Shown here piece by piece: positions 1 through 8,231 of a DNA stretch of 64,000 nt. The notes under the pieces were generated by a model. That model was not told the DNA's origin. It made no database searches and worked only from the letters and a program-made list of their open reading frames with translations. The position numbers and the translations under genes are program-made. Position 1 is the first letter of the stretch. Each line of letters starts with the position of its first letter. The DNA comes from Neovahlkampfia damariscottae (lineage: Eukaryota; Heterolobosea; Selenaionea; Neovahlkampfiida; Neovahlkampfiidae), in assembly GCA_016618085.1 (NCBI GenBank), contig JABLTG010000027.1, positions 1,832 to 65,831 of the forward strand, in the 5' to 3' direction.

Positions 1-216
1 AATTTTTGTACATACAAAAGTTGATTTTTCTTTTTCTACAGCCACAAGTTACTTTTTCAATAGCCAATCATGTTGGAAGAGTTAAAAACTAAGAAGGAAA
101 CTTTAAAATCAACAGAAAAACCAAAAGAAAGGAAAATTCACAGAAAAATAGTTGAAGATGTGAAAGAATTTGAGAAACTTCTGAAACAAATTTTGAAGAC
201 TATTATGAGACGATAA
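1..216 (+). repeat. Partial direct copy of the 5' end of the CDC123-like gene
   Basis: Bases 1-216 repeat 2607-2826 with no difference I can see except a missing 4-base GAAA near 187. The copied part contains the promoter region with its CCAAT box, the start codon (70 here, 2676 in the full gene) and about the first 50 codons. The 4-base loss shifts the frame, so the copy ends at a TAA at 214-216 after about 49 codons. Similarity stops abruptly at 216, where an ApaG-domain fragment begins. It could be a recent segmental duplication or an assembly artefact at a contig end, since the copy starts exactly at base 1. Confidence 0.9.
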
Positions 217-630
217 AGATTTGGTGTAATTTCTTGACACAAGAAAATTTTTTTGCATATAGAATTCGTTAGATTTCATTTGATTTGTTTACTATTGATA
301 GGTATTTCTATGAATGATAATGAAGATAAATTCAATGAAGCAATGCTTGTAAGTCGACATTGGATCATAGAAGATGGGGATGGTAAAAAACAAGAAGTTA
401 GAGGTAAATCACCATTTTGTTAAAAATTATCTTTTTTATAGGTCCAGGAATAATTGGAATGTATCCAAATATGAAAAGAGGGAGTTATATGGAATATTGT
501 ACGTGCACCAATTTAACCACAAAGATTGGGTAAAACGGGTGGAGAATTTCAATTCAAAAATAATTCAAGTGGTCAAATTTATGACATCATTGTTGGTGAA
601 TTTATATTGGATATTGAAAATTGTAAATAA
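217..630 (+). pseudogene. ApaG-domain gene fragment (FBXO3-like), frame-broken
   Basis: Translating 217-630 with two short GT-AG introns (268-301, 34 nt; 404-441, 38 nt) gives the conserved core of an ApaG domain: FFAYRIRI, then SRHWIIEDGDG, then the PGIIGMYP turn and a final GEFQFKN...VGEFIL strand. This resembles the C-terminal domain of F-box protein FBXO3 and bacterial ApaG. One extra base near 530-531 breaks the frame before the last strands. The F-box and SUKH parts are absent upstream, where the sequence is instead the duplicated CDC123-like 5' end. I read it as a broken or misassembled host gene fragment. The domain call is strong; whether it is a true pseudogene or a sequence error is open. 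Confidence 0.7.
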
Positions 631-753
631 ATTTATTGATATTTTGGAATGTATGAAGACCTTTCTCTTTCATTTTCAATTTTTGCTCTTCGATTTTTTT
701 TTAATTGAGAATTTCTATCATAAGGATCTTTCCAATAAAATGAACTTAAAACA

Positions 754-1824
754 TCATCCTTTTGAATTAAAAATGAGAAATTTTACCATTATTTTTAGAC
801 TTCTTGATAATGTATGATATGAATAATTAATATTCATATTTTCCTCTTGAGAAAATACTGAATAAAACCAACCATATGGTAAATATAACATATCACCTGG
901 GTGTAGAGTTATTTGTATAGGTTTTGCTTTATTTAATAATGGGAATTTTATGGAATTTTTTTCATTTGATTTAACAACTGAAAATTTTGGATTTAATGGA
1001 TCAACATAAAGTAAATCTTTTTGAATATTATCATACAAATTTAAGATTCTACTCCCTTTTAATTGAAAAATAAAGCAGTTTTCCTTTGAAATTTTGTTTA
1101 AAAAAAGTTAAATCATACTTGATTTGTTCTTATATTTAATTCTTGTCTATTTCCAATTTGAAGGTATATATCTTTTAATTTCCATTGTCTTCGAAGAATT
1201 TTATTCAGTTTTGTTTCAATTTTTTTTGTAATTTTTTTTGAAGTCATGTTTAAATTTTCCAAAAAATATTTTGAGGTAGGCAATAAGTCAAAAAATTTCC
1301 CAATTTTCATTTGATATTTTTTTGAATCTAAATCATTAAAATAAAAGAGTACTCCCACCTTGTGAATAATAATTTTCAGTAGATGCAGTTTCATAAACGA
1401 TTCCTTCTTCATTTGAAAAAGTTGATTTGATAAGTTCCAAATTTAATTTTGGAACAAATTTTTTAACAATTAAAGGACTAGATAATAATCAAAATTTTGT
1501 GTTTTTTTACAAATTTAAACTTGAATATTTTGAGATCAAGGCATGATTGATTTTGAAAAATTTCTTAATTTTTAAGTTTCCTTTTTGACTTCTAACAATC
1601 GATAAAATTTGGTTTTGGATAAATTTCCTGTCTTTTGTTCCTGTGAATCCAGTTTCAAAAGCTATATTTGATTTTTGCTCTTGTGAGTGAAACAAACAAC
1701 CATAAATTACTCCAACAAAGAAGAATATGCAAAGGTGAACAAATATACGTCGTTGTTGATATTGAAAATATAGTTGTCGATAAAAATTTGATTTTTTTAG
1801 CCAATCCAAATTTATCCAGTTCAT
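754..1824 (-). CDS. JmjC/cupin-8 domain protein with N-terminal membrane anchor, metal ligands missing
   Basis: Three or four exons on the minus strand: 1511-1824, about 1119-1477, and 754-1083. Introns 1478-1510 (33 nt) and 1084-1118 (35 nt) have GT-AG ends. Exon 1 starts at ATG 1824 and carries one hydrophobic segment (about residues 28-47), suggesting a type II membrane protein. Exon 2 opens with FPLIVKKFVP, typical of the cupin-8/JmjC N-terminal strand. The last exon reads FQLKGSRIL, then ITLHPGDMLYLPYGWFYSV, the C-terminal half of the JmjC double-stranded helix. The usual iron ligands HxD/E and the distal His are not seen (IRTN and FYSV stand in their place), so it may be inactive. Within exon 2 the frame changes near 1345-1390; a further 46-nt intron could explain this. 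An inverted CCAAT lies at 1869-1873. Confidence 0.55.
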
Positions 1825-2008
1825 TAACACCTCAACAAGGAAAAACTATCTCTATTAGAAACGATATTATTGGTTAAAATAATGCAAATTAAAAACTCGC
1901 AAACTAATTTTATTGTTCTTTTGATGTTTTTTCTTTGAAATTATCAAAATAAAATGATCAGAATTTGGTACTTTTTTCCAAATTGAATCATACTTCCCTA
2001 TTGCAAAA

Positions 2009-2453
2009 TTAATCAAACACAAAAGTCGTATTACCTAAGATTTGGTATCTTCTTTTTCCGATAAAATCATAAAATGGTATAATTACAAAATAAGGAAGAA
2101 AAAATAAAATTAACTGAGAATCCAAAAAAATAAATTAGTTTTTCCAAGTAAACAAATAATATTGTACCAAGAAGGATAACCATTCCAATATTCTACAATT
2201 TTTGGATTTTCCATTTCATCTACTTTACAAAAATAAAATGTATCAAGATTTTTGTTGTACAAATTTTTTGATTTCAACAGTTTTTCTGAGAACTGAGTCA
2301 GTAAAGGTGAAAAATAGATTTCTCCTTTTGTGTCATATTTGAAGTAGCTGGTATTGTTTGATTACAAATACCACAAAGGCCATTATAAAAGAGTATGTGA
2401 GTCGTGTTGATGTCTAATTTTGGCCAATGAAAAGAAAATCTGAAAAAGAGCAT
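2009..2453 (-). pseudogene. DUF393 (DCC1-type thiol-disulfide oxidoreductase-like) gene, frame-broken
   Basis: The minus strand encodes, in successive frames, the landmarks of the DUF393/DCC family: HILFYNGLCGICN (the DGxCxxC-type motif near the N-terminus), then YFKYDTKGEIYFSPLL, and a C-terminal FYDFIGKRRY, which matches the usual lY.wia.nRY ending. At least two frame changes lie between these blocks, and I found no GT-AG introns that restore the frame. It is either a host pseudogene or a stretch with consensus errors in T-rich runs. ATG 2453 precedes MLFFRFSF and is the likely start. The family is related to thioredoxin-like membrane-associated oxidoreductases; the function is not well defined. 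Confidence 0.55.
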
Positions 2454-2562
2454 TTTGAGAAATGCAAAAAATTCAAACCTTTTGATTTTTTTGAAGGACT
2501 ATCAGATTTGTCACAATCTAGTGATTCAACACTGAAGAAGAGATATGGCTTCAAGCAATAAA
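2428..2562 (+). CDS. Short ORF, possible SUKH-like remnant
   Basis: A 44-codon ORF beginning at an ATG fused to a CCAAT (CCAATG) and ending just before the repeat at 2607. It ends in LKKRYGFKQ, which recalls the start of SUKH (SMI1/KNR4) domains (xKKYGFxLP). SUKH is the domain that precedes ApaG in FBXO3-type proteins, and an ApaG fragment lies at 217-630. It overlaps the 5' end of the antisense DUF393 remnant. Too short to be sure it is a gene. Confidence 0.2.
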
Positions 2563-2675
2563 AAAAGATGGAAAAAATTCAATTCTTCTCCAAATCACTT
2601 CAAGACAATTTTTGTACATACAAAAGTTGATTTTTCTTTTTCTACAGCCACAAGTTACTTTTTCAATAGCCAATC

Positions 2676-3770
2676 ATGTTGGAAGAGTTAAAAACTAAGA
2701 AGGAAACTTTAAAATCAACAGAAAAACCAAAAGAAAGGAAAATTCACAGAAAAATAGTTGAAGATGTGAAAGAATTTGAGAAACTTCTGAAAGAAACAAA
2801 TTTTGAAGACTATTATGAGACGATAAGACCGTACACTTTCAACTCAACAATTATACCATTAAAACATGAAATCATTGAAGAAATTTACAACTTGGGAAAT
2901 GAATTCAAAAAAAACAAAACAAGAAAATCACTTTCTCAAAAGTTACAACAATTTGGAGAAGAAATAGATCAAAATGCGAAAGATAATATCAACATTAACA
3001 ATGGGATGTTTATCAGAATTTCTACTATTTCACCAAAAGATGCTGTTTTGACTCATGAAAATTTTCCAAAAAACATTTTTGCAGCGTACAACATGTTAAC
3101 ACTACAAGAAGAAGAATGGAAAAAAGAAGGAAGAGAATTTTTAATGAATGAAGAAATTAGAAGAATTCATGCTCTTTATATTGCTAGTACTAGCACAATG
3201 AAAATACAAAAGGGAATTGAAGGAATTCAATTATTAATTGAAAGTGAAAGAACTCAACAAGAATTTAAAAAATTCATGAAATATGGAGAAATAGAATATC
3301 CAATAAAATTGATAATAAGAGAATTTGCTAATTTTGATGTTGAAATGGAATTTCGTGGGTTCATCTATAATGTCAAAAATGAAGATGGATCAAAAACTAA
3401 AAAATTAACAGGATTGACTCAATATAACAATTTCTGTTATTTTCCAAAATTAATATTGAAACAAGATTCTATTCAAAATTCAATTAGAGATTTCGTTAAT
3501 CAAGAAATGATTCCAAATGTTCAACTTGAAAATTTCGTGATTGATATTGTACTTATTGAAAATGAAAAAAATTATAATATCAAGATAATTGAAATAAATC
3601 CATTTGGAGAATTTTGTGGTGGTGGAATGTTCAATTGGGACATTGATTTTGAAGTTCTAATTGGACAAAAACCTTTTGAATTTAGAATTCAGAAAGAAAT
3701 ACCAAAAATGGCTTTAAAACAAATATCAAAAGAATGGCAACCATTTTTATATCCAGAGAATTTTCTTTGA
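2676..3770 (+). CDS. CDC123: CDC123/D123 family protein (eIF2 assembly chaperone-like)
   Basis: A 364-residue intronless protein. The central and C-terminal parts carry the D123-family landmarks: RISTISPKDA (about residues 112-121), REFANFDVEMEFRGF (about 216-230), LTGLTQYNNFCYFP (about 243-256) and a closing IIEINPFGEFCGGGMFNWD (about 308-326), the ATP-grasp metal-binding strand. Cdc123 proteins bind eIF2 gamma and help assemble the eIF2 translation initiation complex in the cytosol. The N-terminal 45 residues are lysine/glutamate-rich. A CCAAT sits only 2 bp before the ATG (2670-2674). The stop is 6 bp from the stop of the convergent PDI gene. A partial copy of its 5' end lies at 1-216. The family has paralogues, so orthology to yeast Cdc123 is not certain. 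Confidence 0.8.
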   Translation: MLEELKTKKETLKSTEKPKERKIHRKIVEDVKEFEKLLKETNFEDYYETIRPYTFNSTIIPLKHEIIEEIYNLGNEFKKNKTRKSLSQKLQQFGEEIDQNAKDNININNGMFIRISTISPKDAVLTHENFPKNIFAAYNMLTLQEEEWKKEGREFLMNEEIRRIHALYIASTSTMKIQKGIEGIQLLIESERTQQEFKKFMKYGEIEYPIKLIIREFANFDVEMEFRGFIYNVKNEDGSKTKKLTGLTQYNNFCYFPKLILKQDSIQNSIRDFVNQEMIPNVQLENFVIDIVLIENEKNYNIKIIEINPFGEFCGGGMFNWDIDFEVLIGQKPFEFRIQKEIPKMALKQISKEWQPFLYPENFL

Positions 3771-3776
3771 AATTTT

Positions 3777-5301
3777 TTATAATTCATCTTTTAAATCTTT
3801 TTTTGAAGCAACTGAATTTTCTCTTATAAATTTTGACATTGAAATTTGATCAAATGATCCATTGTATTTCAAACCTTCTTTATGATTTTTTGAAAAAAAC
3901 ATAAATCTTGGAAAATTGTCTGATCTAAATTCAGGAGGTATATCATTCAAACTACAATCAATCTTTCCAATAATTATATTTTTGAATTTTTTGAATTCTT
4001 CACCTAATTGGTTAAAAATAGGTTCAACTCTTTCACATTCAGTACAATTACTGTAATGGATTTAATCTATTTTTGAAATTACTCTTTTGAAATATAAAAT
4101 TTAATGAATACATCTTTTCCAGAATCAACAGTATATTTATCAAAAGTGATTCCAACAATATCAAATACAGGTTTGTTGTTTGTATTCATTTCAGGTTCAG
4201 GTTGTGAATGAAATACTTCTTCATATAGAAATGAATCAATCCATTTTTCAATAGTCAACAAATCAAATTGATTTTCGTCATATGGGAAGTTTATACCTTC
4301 TGAAATTTTCATTCCAGCAAATTTTGGTAAATTTTCGGAATCTAAACCAAATACATTAATTTGATCTTTTGATAGAATTCCATCAGCAAAAACAACTTTT
4401 AATTTATTTTCATATTTCTTTCCTAATTCATTTAATTTTTCCATCCAAGTTGTTTTTTGTTCAAGATTTGTTAAATTTAAAAATCCGATGAAAAGAGGTA
4501 ATTTAGCTTCTGCAATTCTTGGAAATGTTCCAAAATTAATTTCATCAATGAAAGGAAATCCATTTCTATAAATAAAGAGTTTCAAATTTTCAAATGATAA
4601 TTCATTTTTTGATAAATCAAAAATGGAAATTTCTGTTTTTTGAGATGAATATAATTTAATATTTTCATCATTTTTTGAATTTGAATTGACAAAAATACCG
4701 ATTGGAAATTCATCAAAAATGATATCTGAGTGAATCAATTTTTTTAATTTTTTTATGTTCTCAAATTTTTCATTTTTGAATTCACCAATCAATGCATTAC
4801 CTTTATTAGTTTTTAAAAATTGATTTAATTCATTTTCTGTTGTTAAAATTGAGAATTTTGATGTTAACATCATTGTTAAAAAATTAACAATTTCATTTGT
4901 TGTTCTTTCACCAATATAATCACGAATAAAGATTCCATTTTTGTATAATTTTAATGAAGGGTAACTATCAATCTTCAAACTTTCTTTTAATTTCATATTT
5001 TCATTTGATTCTAAATCAACTTCCAGTAAAGATAAATTTTTGTTTTCAATGTAAGTTTGTAATTCAAATGATACTTTTTCATATTCAGGAGCAAGATTTT
5101 TACTATGTTCACTATTTTTTTTTTTTAAATTTTTTTTTGATCTTACCACCAAGTTGCATAAAATTTGACAAAAGTGAATTTGGTTTTATTGATTTCTTCA
5201 ACAAAGGTTTTTTGATTTACTTGTTTTATATTTTTTGATGTGATAAATTGTATCAGACAAAGAAAAACAAAAATTGAAATCAATTGTTTGGTTTGGTTCA
5301 T
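3777..5301 (-). CDS. Protein disulfide isomerase, ER-resident, with CEHS and CTEC thioredoxin motifs
   Basis: Three exons: 5147-5301, 4083-5111 and 3777-4050, with introns of 35 and 32 nt, giving about 485 residues. The N-terminus is a signal peptide (MNQTKQLISIFVFLCLIQF). The first thioredoxin domain reads FVKFYATW then C-E-H-S, the Cys being made across the splice junction, followed by KNLAPEYEKV and SYPSLKLYKNG. The middle is redox-inactive thioredoxin-like sequence. The second active domain has VFIKFYIS then CTEC. The protein ends in KDEL, the ER retention signal. PDIs form and shuffle disulfides in the ER. The first site has Ser instead of the second Cys, favouring isomerisation or trapping over oxidation. 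An inverted CCAAT is at 5325-5329. Confidence 0.9.
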
Positions 5302-5612
5302 TGTTCTTTCTCAAGATGAGTTTGATTGGTGGAATACTCCGACATCTCAAATAGAAAGAATAAATGACGAGTTTTATACGTCCTAAATTTATTGCAAAGA
5401 GAAAAAAGATACTTGTTTATTTAAACCAATCAGAACCATTGTAGTTCGCCAATAAAAAGTCTGTTCAATTATACTTAGTTTGTTATTCTAGTACAACGTC
5501 ATAAAACACATAATTGATAAAAATGAAAAATTCTATTTTTGATATTTTTTACTTCTTCTTAAAAAACCCACTGATTGGTCAACACATTTTCGGAAGAATT
5601 TAAGAAAGTGAA
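5302..5612. promoter_or_regulatory. Divergent intergenic region between PDI and Sel1 genes
   Basis: 311 bases between two divergent start codons with no coding signal. It holds an inverted CCAAT near each start (ATTGG at 5325-5329, 24 bp from the PDI ATG, and 5574-5578, 35 bp from the Sel1 ATG). More copies lie in the middle (ACCAATCAG near 5434 and GCCAATAA near 5450). No RNA gene or repeat is seen. Confidence 0.6.
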
Positions 5613-6470
5613 ATGGAAGAGATTATATATCAGGAAGAAACAAGTGAACTAACAAGAAAAAGTTCTTTTGGTGATGTCCTAACTCTACTCCGAAAGTCTT
5701 CATTTACTGAAATAACAAATATGGTTTTAGGAAGAAGAACCAGTTCTTTGGAGTCAGGAAATCCAACAGAAAAATTAAAACTACTTAGAGACTCTTTTAA
5801 ACTCATTTCAGAAAAAGAAGACGTGTACCTAGAAATTGAATTAAACAGAACACTCAATTGGAGAAAAGTTTTAGAACTATGTGAAAAATACGAAACAGAA
5901 GATGATTTATTGATAAAAGTTTGGAAATATGAAGCTTCTCGTGAAATGAAAAAAAGTTGCAGTTTGCCAGAAGAGATTTTTTCAATTGAAGAATCTGATG
6001 ATTCTTTTGAAATGCTTGCAGCTGGAAAAGCATTTTTTTTGATTGAAAATTATGAAGAGTCTTATAGATGGTTAAAAATATCAGCTGAATTAGACAATCC
6101 AATAGGCCAATTAAATTTTGGTTATTTACTCGAAGGTGGACTTGGATGTGAAAAAAATATTGAAGAAGCAATTTCTTGGTATAAAAAATCAGCAAAACTA
6201 GGATATTTTAAAGCTCAGTATCACTTAGGATATATTTATGAATCTGCAATCGGTGTTGAAGAGAATGATAAAAAAGCATTCAAATATTTTAAGAGAGCTG
6301 CTGAACAAGGATATGCTTATGGTGAAAATAAAGTAGGATGGTATCTTAAATATAAATTATTCTCTGAAGATGAAGATATTGATTATAATGAAGAAGCGAG
6401 GAAATGGTGGAAGAAAGCAGCTTCACAAGGTTGTGAGCAAGCAATCGATTATCTATCAATTAATTTTTAA
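5613..6470 (+). CDS. Sel1-like repeat protein
   Basis: A 285-residue intronless protein. The C-terminal half contains three to four Sel1-like (SLR) repeats: AISWYKKSAKLGYFKAQYHL and the following AFKYFKRAAEQGYAYGENKV are textbook units, and ARKWWKKAASQGCEQA closes the array. The N-terminal 90 residues are Ser/Thr- and charge-rich and match nothing I recognise. SLR proteins are scaffolds of paired helices, as in ERAD adaptor Hrd3 or signalling adaptors; no signal peptide or membrane segment is seen here, so it is probably cytosolic. The kinase at 53.1-55.8 kb carries similar repeats. Confidence 0.8.
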   Translation: MEEIIYQEETSELTRKSSFGDVLTLLRKSSFTEITNMVLGRRTSSLESGNPTEKLKLLRDSFKLISEKEDVYLEIELNRTLNWRKVLELCEKYETEDDLLIKVWKYEASREMKKSCSLPEEIFSIEESDDSFEMLAAGKAFFLIENYEESYRWLKISAELDNPIGQLNFGYLLEGGLGCEKNIEEAISWYKKSAKLGYFKAQYHLGYIYESAIGVEENDKKAFKYFKRAAEQGYAYGENKVGWYLKYKLFSEDEDIDYNEEARKWWKKAASQGCEQAIDYLSINF

Positions 6471-6622
6471 GATAACCATCCTACTTTGAAGTATTTGCAT
6501 GTAATAATAGAGATATTAGTCTTCATTAGTTGCAAAAATATCAGTTTTGGATAATACAATTTCAAATTTAGCTATCATTCTTCCAAAGTGAATTCTGGAC
6601 CATAAAATTATCTTTCAAAAAA

Positions 6623-7186
6623 ATGAAAACCTACAAAGTTGCTATAGTTGGAGCTGATTCTGTTGGTAAATCTTCTTGCACATTTCAATTCTTGCATTCA
6701 ACTTTTCACCATAACTATGATCCAACCATTGAAAATATTTTTCAGTCAATTTTTCAAATAGAAAATCAAAATGTATCATTGGAATTATTAGATACATCGG
6801 GACAAGAAGATTATACTTGTTTAAATGATCATTATTTGAGATCATGTGATGGTTTCTATTTTATTTTCGATTTGACAAATGAAAAGAGTTTACAACAAAT
6901 AGAAAAACACATTGAAAGAGTTGGGAATATATTTGAAGAAAAAGAATTTTCTTGTGTTTTAATTGGGAATAAATTAGATTTGGTTCAAGAAAGAAAAATA
7001 TCAAAACAAGACATGAAATATTTAGTAAATGAACATTTCAAAATGGAATATTTTGAAGTATCAGCAAAAGAAGGAACAAATATTGATTCAAGTTTTCACA
7101 AATTAGTTGATATTCTACATCAAAAAAATGATTCAAAAAAAAAGAAAAATTATTCATCAAAAAAAAGAAAATGTATCATTTCATAA
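6623..7186 (+). CDS. Ras-family small GTPase with CAAX box and D/S at the Gly12/Gly13 positions
   Basis: 187 residues with all G motifs: GADSVGKSS (P-loop), YDPTIEN (switch I), DTSGQEDY (switch II, catalytic Gln kept), NKLD and SAK. The C-terminus is a lysine-rich hypervariable tail ending CIIS, a farnesylation-type CAAX box. The switch I sequence matches Ras rather than Rab, Rho or Arf. In the P-loop, Asp and Ser replace the two glycines equivalent to human Ras Gly12 and Gly13, substitutions that in animal Ras impair GAP-stimulated hydrolysis. It should act at the plasma membrane. An RGS-START protein elsewhere in the window also suggests G-protein signalling, but no direct link is visible. 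Confidence 0.9.
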   Translation: MKTYKVAIVGADSVGKSSCTFQFLHSTFHHNYDPTIENIFQSIFQIENQNVSLELLDTSGQEDYTCLNDHYLRSCDGFYFIFDLTNEKSLQQIEKHIERVGNIFEEKEFSCVLIGNKLDLVQERKISKQDMKYLVNEHFKMEYFEVSAKEGTNIDSSFHKLVDILHQKNDSKKKKNYSSKKRKCIIS

Positions 7187-7289
7187 TAAAATTTTGAAAA
7201 TCTATTTTGACGAATTTTATCAAAAAAAGAAGAAAATCTGTTTTTGATTGGATGAAGAAAGTTATTCAAATTTTTTGAACCAACGAGCA

Positions 7290-8181
7290 ATGATGAGCTC
7301 AAACAAAAAAGAAACAAAATTTTCAACCCATTTATTATCAGGTGCATTTTCAGGTGGATTTGTTTCAGTTTTAACACAACCTTTTGATGTTGTAAAAACA
7401 AACATGATTGGAAGTTCAGAAAATCAAATTAGTGGCAAAAGAACGAATACAATTCAACAAATTAAACTGATATATAAACAATCTGGTATAAAAGGTTTTT
7501 GGAAAGGAACCATTCCTACTATATATCGTGTTGTTCCAGGTGCAGGAATTTATTACTCAATGATTCATTATTTTTCAATGCAAAAAAAAAAATATAAAAA
7601 TGAAATGAACTTTTTGGATAATTTTTCAATAGGTTTTTTTTCAAGATTTATTGCAACATTCATTTTATCACCTGTAACATTGATAAAAACTAGGTTTGAA
7701 TTTTATCCATCAAATATTGGATTTGTAGAGACTTTAAAATCAATTTGGAGAGTTGAAGGATTAAGAGGATTATGGAGAGGAGTAACTCCATCAATTTTAA
7801 GAGATGCTCCATATTCTGGAGTTTTTTATATTTTTTATCAAAAATTCAAGATTTTATTTTCAGAAAAATTGAATTTACACGTTGATTCTGTATATAATCA
7901 ATTGATTTCATCTTCCATAGCGGCTATTTTATCCACCAGTTTAACAGTAAAATCAATTTTTTTTTTGATCCAAAAAAAAGCATCCCTTTGATGTCATTCG
8001 AACCAAAGCCCAATTACAAAATGATACAAAATTTGGTATTTTTGAAATAACTAAAAACGTTTATAAAAATGAAGGAATTGAAAGTTTTTTAAGAGGATTA
8101 ACACCAAGATTATTAAAAAGAGGATTTCATTCAGCAATAGTATGGACTTCATATGAACAAATTGTGAAATTATTTAATTAA
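7290..8181 (+). CDS. SLC25A38: Mitochondrial glycine carrier, SLC25A38/Hem25 family
   Basis: Two exons, 7290-7946 and 7981-8181, joined by a 34-nt intron; about 285 residues. Three carrier repeats each with the PxDxxKT-type signature: QPFDVVKTN, SPVTLIKTR and HPFDVIRTK, the last created by splicing. The blocks VVPGAGIYY, LRDAPYSGVFYIFY and the ending VWTSYEQI match SLC25A38 better than other carriers. This family imports glycine into the mitochondrial matrix for 5-aminolevulinate and heme synthesis. I chose ATG 7290; the frame stays open upstream to a TTG at 7248, but an inverted CCAAT occupies 7243-7247. The family assignment is firm, the substrate inferred by homology. Confidence 0.85.
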
Positions 8182-8231
8182 AAGGTTTTTAGAAAAATTG
8201 ATGGAGGGTATGAAATTAAAAAAAAAATAAT

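Noticed and set aside
7248-7289. Extended TTG start of the glycine carrier
   Set aside because: It would begin on top of the CCAAT box; ATG 7290 restores the family start.
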